From JAAZBV01 sp964499695 (GTDB lineage: Bacteria; Desulfobacterota; DSM-4660; Desulfatiglandales; HGW-15): 13,476 nt of DNA. Where the stretch lies: assembly GCA_964499695.1 (NCBI GenBank), contig CAZCMD010000136.1, forward strand, positions 1 through 13,476, in the 5' to 3' direction. Below are positions 7,904 to 13,427 of this stretch, piece by piece (the stretch's first letter is position 1; every line of letters begins with the position of its first letter). The translations under genes were made by a program, and so were the position numbers. The notes beneath the pieces are model-generated. The model ran no database searches and was not told the DNA's origin. It saw nothing but the letters and a program-made list of their open reading frames with translations.

Positions 7904-8476
7904 TTAACCCTTCCCCTGTGGTACCGGGTCCATGACCCTTGCATCAATAAAGATAATTGGTTTGCCAACACGTTTTATAACGAGCGGGCAGTGGGGTGTG
8001 CCCTTTGGGATAAAGAAATAGCAGGAATAGTTAATCTTCCTGACCGAATCCCCTAGAAACATTTCAGCATCAGCGTCGAATTCCAGAAAATTTTTACCAT
8101 CACCGCCAATTAGGAATATCCACTGGTCATGCTCTTCATGTGAATGGGTGCTTCCACCAAGTGTATCGGGTGCTGTGATGTATGCAAACCCTATAGCGAG
8201 CCTTGAATTGGGTATATCCCCTGAGCCCCATGCAGTGATCATGGGAGAGGTGATGGTTTTATGAATGGACTTCCATGGCTTGAATTCAACCACATTTGGT
8301 TCCCTAACCACATTCGCCAGTTTGGTCATGTCCATCTTTTTGTAATAATCCGGCTGCTGTGCACTGGCAATACTCGCAGTCAATGTGGAGAGGACACTTG
8401 CAAAGGCAATTCCTGCTGCCCCTGCTGATACATTCTGGATAAAATCCCTTCGGTTAATTTCATTCTTCTCGGTCAT
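7904..8476 (-). CDS. Tat-exported cupin-domain protein
   Basis: This is a probable periplasmic small-barrel (cupin) protein of unknown substrate, 190 residues from the ATG at 8474-8476. I prefer this start because GGAGGAG sits five bases upstream. The in-frame ATG 12 bases earlier (8486-8488) has no ribosome-binding site, and the Shine-Dalgarno itself would lie inside its coding sequence. The N-terminus has a twin-arginine signal, N-R-R-D-F-I-Q, a hydrophobic stretch and an A-S-A cleavage site, so it is folded, perhaps with its metal, before export. The cupin core shows motif 1 as GGSTHSHEEHDQWIFLIGG with candidate metal ligands HxH and a following Glu/His/Gln, and motif 2 as FFIPKGTPHCP with the last ligand His. 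Cupins include dioxygenases, isomerases and non-enzymatic binders, and the sequence does not tell which. An operator-like promoter lies just upstream. Confidence 0.85.
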   Translation of the reverse strand: MTEKNEINRRDFIQNVSAGAAGIAFASVLSTLTASIASAQQPDYYKKMDMTKLANVVREPNVVEFKPWKSIHKTITSPMITAWGSGDIPNSRLAIGFAYITAPDTLGGSTHSHEEHDQWIFLIGGDGKNFLEFDADAEMFLGDSVRKINYSCYFFIPKGTPHCPLVIKRVGKPIIFIDARVMDPVPQGKG

Positions 8477-8499
8477 TGGCTCCTCCATTTTGATAAATT

Positions 8500-8528
8500 G
8501 TTATATGTAACCCGTTAAAACGGGTAAA
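8500..8528 (-). promoter_or_regulatory. Possible regulated promoter of the cupin gene
   Basis: On the minus strand, TTTACC (8523-8528, four of six consensus bases) is followed by 17 bases and TATAAC (8500-8505, five of six). An inverted repeat, ACCCGTT-AA-AACGGGT (8510-8525), fills the spacer and could bind a repressor. Transcription would begin near 8493, a short leader before the GGAGG at about 8480. The 13-mer at 8500-8512 (GTTATATGTAACC) recurs exactly at 13461-13473. The rest of 8477-8635 shows nothing I can call. Confidence 0.45.
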
Positions 8529-8635
8529 ACCCAACTTATTTGAAAGCCCTAACCTTTTATGGTTTGTATATATGAAATATCTATCACTATTTTTTAACTT
8601 ATTCCAGTAAAGTATATAAGCAACCTCAACCGATT

Positions 8636-9196
8636 TTACTTTGTGTTCAACTTATCTGCAAGCTTATCACCATCTACAATAGTAATACTCGAAATACCAT
8701 AGATTTCACGATCAGGCATCTTGGAATTTAAAGTCACAAGCCGGAAAGGTGCCTCTTTTTCTGAAAGGGGTTTATCTTCCTTGTCCCATACCAGATAGAC
8801 ATCCGCAGAACCTAATTTCGGCATCATCTCTGCAAGGGAGAAATAGACACGGAATTTATCATTTGCCTCAACGATAACCAGAAATGACATATCATAATGC
8901 ATCTGATCTTTATGAAATTTTGTTACAGTTTCCAATCTGGGTTCAGCCGCCTTGATTACCGATAATAATGAAATTCCATTCCCGGTCTTTTTCTTCCATG
9001 ATGAAAAGGGATCTGTAAATTCAACTTTCTTCACCTGATCGAAAAATTGTTTCTTCAACTGTTCAGGCGACCATTGTCTGGGATTCTTTACATCCCCCCT
9101 GACTGACATCATCATGCCAGATTCCTGGGCAGAAAGGGTGTTAAATAATAAAAGGACCATTAAAGACAAAATCAATGTTTTAACAATTGCTCTCAT
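8636..9196 (-). CDS. Secreted protein with sulfite-oxidase-like (Oxidored_molyb) fold, no cofactor cysteine
   Basis: The protein has 186 residues from the ATG at 9194-9196. I chose this start because AAGGA lies eight bases upstream and it gives a normal Sec signal peptide (MRAIVKTLILSLMVLLLFN, cleavage after LSA). An ATG 27 bases earlier adds nine residues and has no ribosome-binding site. The mature part begins MMMSVRGDVKNPRQWSPEQLKKQ and continues with V-F, a W..K..GISLLSVI block, FLVIVEANDKFRVYFSLAEM, and then P-FRLV and YGISSITIVDG. This is the order of segments in the molybdopterin-binding domain of the sulfite oxidase / YedY superfamily. The protein contains no cysteine at all, so the usual Mo-ligating Cys is missing. 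It probably keeps the fold without the metal and may bind another ligand. It lies upstream of the cupin gene, separated by about 160 bases. Confidence 0.72.
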   Translation of the reverse strand: MRAIVKTLILSLMVLLLFNTLSAQESGMMMSVRGDVKNPRQWSPEQLKKQFFDQVKKVEFTDPFSSWKKKTGNGISLLSVIKAAEPRLETVTKFHKDQMHYDMSFLVIVEANDKFRVYFSLAEMMPKLGSADVYLVWDKEDKPLSEKEAPFRLVTLNSKMPDREIYGISSITIVDGDKLADKLNTK

Positions 9197-9293
9197 TTCA
9201 GTTTTCCTTTGTATTAATGCCATATTAGTTTTTCAGGTTATTCTTGAAAGCCTTTTCAATTTTTTATGATGTCTAGGGGGCTCTGGAAAAAAG

Positions 9294-9488
9294 TTAAAAA
9301 AATAAATAAATAATATAAATCGGAAGACATACACCACATAAAATAGATGAACATGCTTCCAATATAATAATAAATTTACCAATAATCCCTGACTCTTTCC
9401 ATTCCTGAATTTGACTTTGCCTGAATTTTGAACTGAATATAAATGCCCAGAAAAAAATGAGATATCCGAATAATTCCATTAATTCCAT
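9294..9488 (-). CDS. Small membrane protein, two predicted transmembrane segments
   Basis: This is a protein of 64 residues with hydrophobic segments near 4-20 and 36-63, separated by a charged loop (KFRQSQIQEWKESG). I do not recognise a family. The ATG at 9486-9488 and a second ATG three codons later are both possible starts, and neither has a strong ribosome-binding site (GGCGG about 11-15 bases before the first). It is similar in kind, though not in sequence, to the two-helix protein at 12562-12804. It may be the last cassette of the array on its right, but I see no clear recombination site after its stop. The spacer 9197-9293 has only a short hairpin (TTGAAA/TTTCAA, about 9244-9259). Confidence 0.6.
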   Translation of the reverse strand: MELMELFGYLIFFWAFIFSSKFRQSQIQEWKESGIIGKFIIILEACSSILCGVCLPIYIIYLFF

Positions 9489-9540
9489 TCAGTTCTACCG
9501 CCTTTTAACATTTATTTATTCAATAATTAATAAATTACGT

Positions 9541-9608
9541 GCTGCATTATAGGCCAGACTGCGTTTTATCGCACGGTCTTTATAGATGTATCGGTTGTGC
9601 GATATTCT
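9541..9608 (-). repeat. attC-like imperfect inverted repeat E
   Basis: This spacer lies downstream of the acetyltransferase gene. The core pairs AGACTGCG (9556-9563) with CGCACGGTCT (9570-9579), leaving a two-base CG bulge around a TTTTAT loop. A further TATA/TATA pairing and a CAT/ATG pairing lie outside it. The central block GCGTTTTATCGC is identical to that in site A (12819-12885), although the genes beside the two sites are unrelated. The outer boxes are degenerate: GTTGTGC at 9594-9600 on one side and no clear partner on the other. It is read here as a degraded or divergent integron attC. Confidence 0.5.
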
Positions 9609-9613
9609 TTATA

Positions 9614-10162
9614 TTAACGCTTATTTGGTAATGCATAGTTCAACTCATGTTTTGGTAATCCTTTGACAATCTGACGGAGAGGCATGCCGGAAAGATCTGC
9701 AAAAACCTGGAATGCTTCACCGGCTATTGAGCATTTTCTTGCCGACCAGCCAATCGCTACACGTTCATATAGTTTTGAAACATTAGGATTCAGACCTTCA
9801 CCCATAGCGTATGACCCACCGCTTTTTCTTATTTGAGAGCATAATTCCACTACAATCGCCGCAGCTACACCACTACCTCGATATTCCGGTTTCACATATA
9901 ACCATTCAAGAACGCCACCAAACTGACTCCAAAACATATCATATTGACGTACCCATTGTGCCATCCCCAGAATAATGCTTTTTCTTTCGGCGATATATAG
10001 ATACGCTATTGGAGCGCCGTTAAAATAAGCCTGCTTGAGACTTGATTTTTGCCGCTTCCAGTTTTCGGCAAGATGCCCCTTAGCTAATTCATCAATCATA
10101 CCCGCAATTTCATCAATATCAGATTCAACTGCTGCTCTTACAACTAAATCATTATCAGTCAT
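9614..10162 (-). CDS. GNAT-family N-acetyltransferase
   Basis: This is a probable cytosolic acetyl-CoA-dependent N-acetyltransferase of 182 residues. The N-terminus (VVRAAVESDIDEIAGMIDELAKGH) is the typical GNAT beta1-alpha1 region. The acetyl-CoA pyrophosphate-binding motif appears as WLYVKPEYRGSGVAAAIV, with R95-G-S-G-V-A100 matching the Q/R-x-x-G-x-G/A signature. A later LNPNVSKLYERVAIGW stretch (about 124-139) corresponds to the usual 'N..a..lYe..GF' motif. The acceptor substrate is unknown. The ATG has GGAG five bases upstream. It stands alone between two inverted-repeat spacers, and GNATs are among the commonest integron cassette genes. Confidence 0.85.
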   Translation of the reverse strand: MTDNDLVVRAAVESDIDEIAGMIDELAKGHLAENWKRQKSSLKQAYFNGAPIAYLYIAERKSIILGMAQWVRQYDMFWSQFGGVLEWLYVKPEYRGSGVAAAIVVELCSQIRKSGGSYAMGEGLNPNVSKLYERVAIGWSARKCSIAGEAFQVFADLSGMPLRQIVKGLPKHELNYALPNKR

Positions 10163-10189
10163 TTAATCTCCAATAATTAACTCTTATAC

Positions 10190-10241
10190 GGGAACTCTGT
10201 AAGGTTAGGCTTTTAACCTAAAAACTTTACAGTGTTGCCCC
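10190..10241 (-). repeat. attC-like imperfect inverted repeat D
   Basis: GGGAAC (10190-10195) and GTTGCCCC (10234-10241) form the outer arms. Inside them CTGTAA (10197-10202) pairs with TTACAG (10227-10232), and TTAGG (10205-10209) pairs with CCTAA (10217-10221), with unequal unpaired bases between the stems. The segment AAGGTT...GCTTTTAACCTAA is shared with site C near 11981-12009. The outer box on the minus strand is GTTCCC, not a perfect GTTRRRY. The remaining spacer 10242-10342 shows no gene. Confidence 0.5.
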
Positions 10242-10342
10242 TTGCCCATATTCATCTTTCTCACCTTCAATATTGTGTGCTCCTGCTCATTTTAAAACAT
10301 ATCATTTCTATCCTTCTGATCGAAGCTCAGGGATAAGGCCTC

Positions 10343-10764
10343 TCAGTATATCCCCGGGATCAACCGATAGCGTACGCGCTGCGTATAGTCCCGATAGCCC
10401 GGTAACTCTTCCTGCAGAGTGTCCGGTCTTCCAGTTCGGTCCTGATCACCACAATGACCATCGGGAACCCTATACTAATAGCCATCAGTGGAGCAAGTAT
10501 TTTATCCCAGGTTTTCGCGCTTTGGATCTTCTCAATATTTTGTCGTTCCGCCAGCAATCCCGGATGCCGTTGTTCCGCCCAGATGCGCCCTCCTATACCG
10601 GTGACAACGATCAGCAGGGAATAGATCCACGCCTGCCACCAGCCTAAATCCCCTCCGCATATGAATAAAGTGAGTGGTATTAAGAGATACACCACAACTA
10701 TACCGATCCACTGGCGAGCGGACACTGTTTGAGCTGTTTTTTGATTAACTTTTTTCGATGACAT
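10343..10764 (-). pseudogene. Isoprenylcysteine methyltransferase-like membrane protein, internally deleted and frameshifted
   Basis: The N-terminal part (from the ATG at 10762-10764, with GGTG seven bases upstream) reads like the start of the bacterial isoprenylcysteine carboxyl methyltransferase / phospholipid methyltransferase-like family. It has two membrane segments, then RIWAEQRHPGLLAERQ and AKTWDKILAPLMAISIGFPMV. It then jumps straight into the C-terminal tail, VIRTELEDRTL. Relatives have a stretch of roughly 90-110 residues between these parts, including the catalytic and AdoMet-binding segment, so an internal deletion is likely. After RTL a two-base excess (CTCT where CT is expected, near 10418-10421) breaks the frame. 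In the other frame the tail resumes as LQEELPGYRDYTQRVRYRLIPGIY and stops at 10343-10345. The open frame itself runs on to a false stop at 10360. The annotated span uses the restored tail. The protein is almost certainly inactive. Confidence 0.75.
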
Positions 10765-10809
10765 ACCATTCACCAAAATCATGGGACTTTTAATGACCAC
10801 CCAACCACT

Positions 10810-10904
10810 GGTCTAACCTGCAAGTAGAATATAACACACCTCAAAATATCAAAATAAAATTCCAATTGATATTTTGAGGTGTGGCTCCTGTTTCGTTAAT
10901 GACC
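10810..10904 (-). repeat. attC-like site G with an 18-bp perfect hairpin
   Basis: The outer arms are GGTCTAAC (10810-10817) and GTTAATGACC (10895-10904), which pair apart from two extra bases. On the minus strand the box beside the next gene is GTTAGAC, a perfect GTTRRRY. Within the site is an 18-bp perfect inverted repeat, CACACCTCAAAATATCAA (10835-10852) with its complement at 10866-10883, around a 13-base AT-rich loop. In integron terms this would be an attC with a long variable terminal structure. Alternatively the hairpin alone could be a terminator, but neither side has a U run. Confidence 0.55.
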
Positions 10905-10955
10905 TACCCTACAGGTAATTTGACTTATTTAGCTTCTTATGATCCTGCCGACATA

Positions 10956-11423
10956 TTATTCATCAGGTACTTCATATGGATAGCATCTAATGTCTACATA
11001 GGCAAAACCACTCTTCGCCCGTTCTTCCTGTTCCTCTATCCATGCATCAATACCAATATCTTTCATTCGTTTTCCATCCGATAACAATGTCGGATAACCT
11101 TTAGCAATACCATTTATTCGTTTACAGGGATAATCCTCACACGAAATACATATATCAATATTTTTTTCACGGGCACATTTTCTAATTTTACAGAAAGGAG
11201 CACCACAAGTCCCTTCACGACAGCTACGTTTTGATTCAGACTCAATAAGCCCATTTAAAAATTCCCAAAAATCTTTAAATCCAGGCAAATTTTGACCCCA
11301 ATGGTCATACCCGTCTTTTTGCATTGAATCACGCAATGCATGTGCTTTTTTAGGAATACGACATTTTAACGAGCAGAGGCCACAATATAACCCACAATAT
11401 GTTATGAGACGTAAATCAGTCAT
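10956..11423 (-). CDS. DUF3795-family cysteine-rich protein
   Basis: This is a protein of 155 residues, cytosolic by sequence. It opens with the family hallmark YCGLYCGLCSLKC (C10, C14, C17, C21), followed by a second cluster with C68, C73, C78, C83, C92, C95 and C100, including CREGTCGAPFC and ICISCEDYPCKRI. The Cys spacing suggests zinc or iron-sulfur binding, but the biochemical role of DUF3795 proteins is not known to me. The C-terminal part has a conserved-looking YPTLLSDGKRMKDIGIDAWIEEQEER segment. The ATG has AAGGA six bases upstream. It stands as a single gene between attC-like sites F and G, and DUF3795 genes are a recurring cargo of integrons. Confidence 0.85.
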   Translation of the reverse strand: MTDLRLITYCGLYCGLCSLKCRIPKKAHALRDSMQKDGYDHWGQNLPGFKDFWEFLNGLIESESKRSCREGTCGAPFCKIRKCAREKNIDICISCEDYPCKRINGIAKGYPTLLSDGKRMKDIGIDAWIEEQEERAKSGFAYVDIRCYPYEVPDE

Positions 11424-11439
11424 TTCATTTCCTTTCGTG

Positions 11440-11496
11440 GCAATAAAGGGGCTTGCGGATTTATGGAAGCAAGTCGTATGTTATTGCATGGTTAAT
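11440..11496 (-). repeat. attC-like imperfect inverted repeat F
   Basis: GCAATAA (11440-11446) pairs with TTATTGC (11481-11487), and CTTGC (11452-11456) pairs with GCAAG (11469-11473). Unequal unpaired spacers lie between the stems, and GTTAAT (11491-11496) lies outside. The block around GGATTTATGG and the flanking CAATAA.GGGGCT is shared with site B (12434-12558). The outer GTT partner near the DUF3795 start is degenerate (TTCGTG). Confidence 0.5.
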
Positions 11497-11501
11497 GGAT
11501 T

Positions 11502-11915
11502 TTACTCATTTACATATTCATCATACTTTTTAGTCTCATCAGGATTTCTGTACCATGACGCCCTGGATGACCAAAAAATACTATTTTCAGGGCTATGTTC
11601 AAGATCATCATTTATACTTCCCACAGGGATTATTATTTGTTTCCCACTTCTAGTTGCATGGGGTAAAGGAGACCCACATGTTTTACAAAAGCATGTTGAA
11701 AAACTGTCTTTTGATGGTAACTCATATCTTGCAACATTTTCTTGACCAGATAGCCATTTAAAATATTTTGGGAGGATGTAAATGTTTGAAGCATGCACGC
11801 TACCGGTAACCTTTCTGCACCTTGAACAAAAACAATATAAGAAAGTCTGAAAATGCGGCTCTATAATATATTGCACCTCACCACAGAGGCAACCTCCTTT
11901 TAAAGTATTCTTCAC
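11502..11915 (-). CDS. GFA-family (glutathione-dependent formaldehyde-activating / CENP-V-like) zinc protein
   Basis: This protein has 137 residues when started at GTG 11913-11915, which has GGAG six bases upstream and gives the usual family N-terminus MKNTLKGGCLCGEVQY. The open frame extends 22 codons further to a TTG, but that extension would run back to site C and adds nothing conserved. The zinc-binding cysteines of the GFA fold are present: C9/C11, C28-x-C30-x2-C33 (CFCSRCRK) and C75-x-C77-x2-C80 (CFCKTCGSPLP). The family is named for binding glutathione and speeding its reaction with formaldehyde, but most members have no proven role, so no reaction is assigned. It is a single gene between sites F and C. 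GFA genes are frequent integron cassettes. Confidence 0.88.
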   Translation of the reverse strand: MKNTLKGGCLCGEVQYIIEPHFQTFLYCFCSRCRKVTGSVHASNIYILPKYFKWLSGQENVARYELPSKDSFSTCFCKTCGSPLPHATRSGKQIIIPVGSINDDLEHSPENSIFWSSRASWYRNPDETKKYDEYVNE

Positions 11916-11970
11916 CCATTTCTCCAATTCATTGACATGTTGTTGACCAGCGCTATAAGGGAATAATTTT

Positions 11971-12053
11971 GGACACTGCAAGGTTATAAGGTTGAAGCTT
12001 TTAACCTAATAGCCTAACAGCGTTCCCTTTTATATGCACAAGCAAGGTTAGCC
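11971..12053 (-). repeat. attC-like inverted repeat region C
   Basis: Two nested readings are possible. First, 11971-12026 aligns with site D: GGACAC outer box, TGCAAGGTTAT, AAGGTTGAAGCTTTTAACCTAA, then TAACAGC and GTTCCC. Second, GCCTAAC (12012-12018) faces GTTAGCC (12047-12053). On the minus strand this gives a perfect GTTRRRY box (GTTAGGC), but over only 42 bases and with little internal pairing. I favour the first for structure and note that the second has the better box. The site lies between the secreted-protein gene and the GFA gene. Confidence 0.45.
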
Positions 12054-12062
12054 TTGTCTTAG

Positions 12063-12419
12063 TTAATGCCTTTGTTCTGTGATCTCTTTGTATTTAAGGT
12101 TTTTCAATCGAAAGAAACGCCCGGGACCACGATTGGCAATGAGCTTTTTATTCTTGATTTTGATATCTTCTTCGGACTCAACCCATGACTCAATAATCCC
12201 TTCTGCTTCGATTAATTTTCCACGATAATTTTCTAACTCCCACATGTCAATTCCATGTATTGAGGGGCATTTTGTATTTGTCACAATACCTCTTACCAAT
12301 ATAAATTTGCCGACGAATGGAAGTAAACTGGGCTCATTTGTAATGTCAATCGGATTTTCAGCAATTGCTTGAGATGTAGCAAAGAGGCAAAGCAAGAATA
12401 TTATGCAAGTCCTTTTCAT
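12063..12419 (-). CDS. Small secreted protein of unknown function
   Basis: The protein has 118 residues with a clear Sec signal peptide (MKRTCIIFLLCLFATSQAIA, predicted cleavage after residue 20). The mature part has KFILVRGIVTNTKCPSIHGIDMWELENYRGKLIEAEGII (about 38-76). This alternates like a small beta-barrel of OB type, a weak inference. One cysteine (C51) remains in the mature protein. I do not recognise the family. The ATG has AAGGA five bases upstream, inside a GAAGGAAATAAATG leader much like those of two other genes in this block. It is a single gene between sites B and C. Confidence 0.75.
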   Translation of the reverse strand: MKRTCIIFLLCLFATSQAIAENPIDITNEPSLLPFVGKFILVRGIVTNTKCPSIHGIDMWELENYRGKLIEAEGIIESWVESEEDIKIKNKKLIANRGPGRFFRLKNLKYKEITEQRH

Positions 12420-12433
12420 TTATTTCCTTCACA

Positions 12434-12558
12434 GAACGCCCACAATAAGGGGCTGGCGGATTTATGCCTACCAATAGCATGCAAAAAGAAAGGTTCCGAA
12501 GATTCTGATTTCGGCCCGGCAAGATGGTAGCCAGTCGCACTTAATTGTGATTGTTATC
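12434..12558 (-). repeat. attC-like imperfect inverted repeat B
   Basis: The outer boxes are GAAC (12434-12437) and GTTATC (12553-12558). Inside, CACAATAAG (12441-12449) pairs with CTTAATTGTG (12540-12549), leaving one extra base. CTGGC (12453-12457) then pairs with GCCAG (12530-12534), and a longer variable loop holds a further TACC/GGTA pairing. Unpaired central spacers and a single extrahelical base are typical of attC. The arms and the GGATTTATG block match site F, which lies beside unrelated genes. This accounts for the whole 142-base spacer. Confidence 0.55.
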
Positions 12559-12561
12559 AGT

Positions 12562-12804
12562 TTATTCAATATCATTGTTTCCGATATTATTTGCCTTCCT
12601 TCTATGTTTGATTTCGGAGAATAGAAAAAAAGGCCATAGTAGACACATTAGTAGATACAGCAGTAGGTTCAGATCAGGAAGTATTAGCATCTTATCTGAA
12701 AGCATTACACTTTTCGGATCAATCTTCTCTTCTCTATTCATGAACCAAATAAGTACTCCTGCCCCAATTAAAACGTATAATACAACTATAAAAATCCAAA
12801 TCAT
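12562..12804 (-). CDS. Small membrane protein, two transmembrane segments
   Basis: The protein has 80 residues. Hydrophobic segments near 2-21 and 43-63 are separated by a charged loop (MNREEKIDPKSVMLSDK), and the tail is basic (EIKHRRKANN). It could belong to the same broad type as short phospholipase D-N-like membrane proteins (PLDc_N type), but that is a guess. The ATG has GAGAGGA six bases upstream. The start follows site A by only about 15 bases, so the 5' leader is very short, as expected for a promoterless cassette. Confidence 0.72.
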   Translation of the reverse strand: MIWIFIVVLYVLIGAGVLIWFMNREEKIDPKSVMLSDKMLILPDLNLLLYLLMCLLWPFFLFSEIKHRRKANNIGNNDIE

Positions 12805-12818
12805 TTTATTTCCTCTCT

Positions 12819-12885
12819 GATAACGATGCCCTTAACATGACGGGCGGCGTTTTATCGCCCGGTCATAGTTGAAGGGTGGGTTAGC
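12819..12885 (-). repeat. attC-like recombination site A (best example)
   Basis: This 67-base site has GATAAC (12819-12824) and GTTAGC (12880-12885) as outer boxes, matched in five of six positions. CCCTTAAC (12829-12836) pairs with GTTGAAGGG (12868-12876), leaving one extra G. ATGACGGGCG (12837-12846) pairs with CGCCCGGTCAT (12856-12866), again leaving one extra G on the same arm. The loop is GCGTTTTAT. Single unpaired bases on one arm, an unpaired outer spacer and AAC/GTT ends are the diagnostic features of folded attC sites. It fills the whole gap between two genes. Confidence 0.65.
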
Positions 12886-12887
12886 AA

Positions 12888-13427
12888 TCATTGCAATTTT
12901 TCTAATGCTTTTGAAGCTCGTGTGAGTATGTCGTCTTCCGAAAGCATGTTTTTCAAGTATTGTAATTTCTTATATCGAATATCAATGTCTCTTGGATTCA
13001 GTAAAGCGTTTTGAAGAAGATTAACACCCAGAGACATCAATTTCTTTTTAATTTTATTTTTGATCCCGTCATGTCTGTTAAAATTTATAATTGCTTCAGC
13101 ACATAATATTTTTGAGAAGGTATCCATTTCAGCTTTTTTTCTGTCGATCATATCGATCAATGGTAATAGACTCTTTTGATTTTCTTTCGTTACGCAAGAC
13201 ATATACCTGCTAGCAATATGTCCATCACAGGGATCACTTACCAATTGATCAAGTAGATTCTTTTTAAACTCTTCTATCCATTCTCTTTCTTGTTCTTCAC
13301 TGATGCCATGGGATTTATATTCATCGTAATCACCCTCTCGTATCATGTGGAAGAAACTACAATCGTAATGAAAATAAATTTCTTTGGCTGTACGTTTTAT
13401 TTTATCCACCATTTGATTTGCTAACAT
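12888..13427 (-). CDS. Predominantly helical protein of unknown function
   Basis: The protein has 179 residues with no signal peptide or membrane segment. The N-terminal half has RTAKEIYFHYDCSFFHMIREGDYDEYKSHGISEEQEREWIEEFKKNLL (about 12-59), and the rest is rich in Lys, Leu, Ile and Asp, suggesting a helical repeat-like body. I do not recognise a family, although the pattern 'fhYd.s.f.M.re..ydeYk...is.eqE..W' looks conserved. The first ATG (13425-13427) lies in what may be the recombination box of the preceding site. A second in-frame ATG at 13410-13412 is an alternative. Neither has a good ribosome-binding site. It is the rightmost complete gene of the window and stops three bases before site A. 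Confidence 0.7.
   Translation of the reverse strand: MLANQMVDKIKRTAKEIYFHYDCSFFHMIREGDYDEYKSHGISEEQEREWIEEFKKNLLDQLVSDPCDGHIASRYMSCVTKENQKSLLPLIDMIDRKKAEMDTFSKILCAEAIINFNRHDGIKNKIKKKLMSLGVNLLQNALLNPRDIDIRYKKLQYLKNMLSEDDILTRASKALEKLQ

Noticed and set aside
10205..10255. Sixteen-codon frame on the minus strand with a GGTGAG ribosome-binding-like sequence
   Set aside because: It runs straight through the inverted repeat of site D and is too short to support without conservation data.
10273..10647. Plus-strand open frame of 124 codons opposite the broken methyltransferase-like gene
   Set aside because: The opposite strand gives recognisable family sequence in two frames, and this frame has none.
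12358..12540. Minus-strand frame of 60 codons across site B
   Set aside because: It overlaps the start of the secreted-protein gene in another frame and consists mainly of the attC-like spacer.
9541..12885. Spacer repeats as a CRISPR array
   Set aside because: The repeats are not uniform in length or sequence, are spaced by whole genes, and no cas genes are present.
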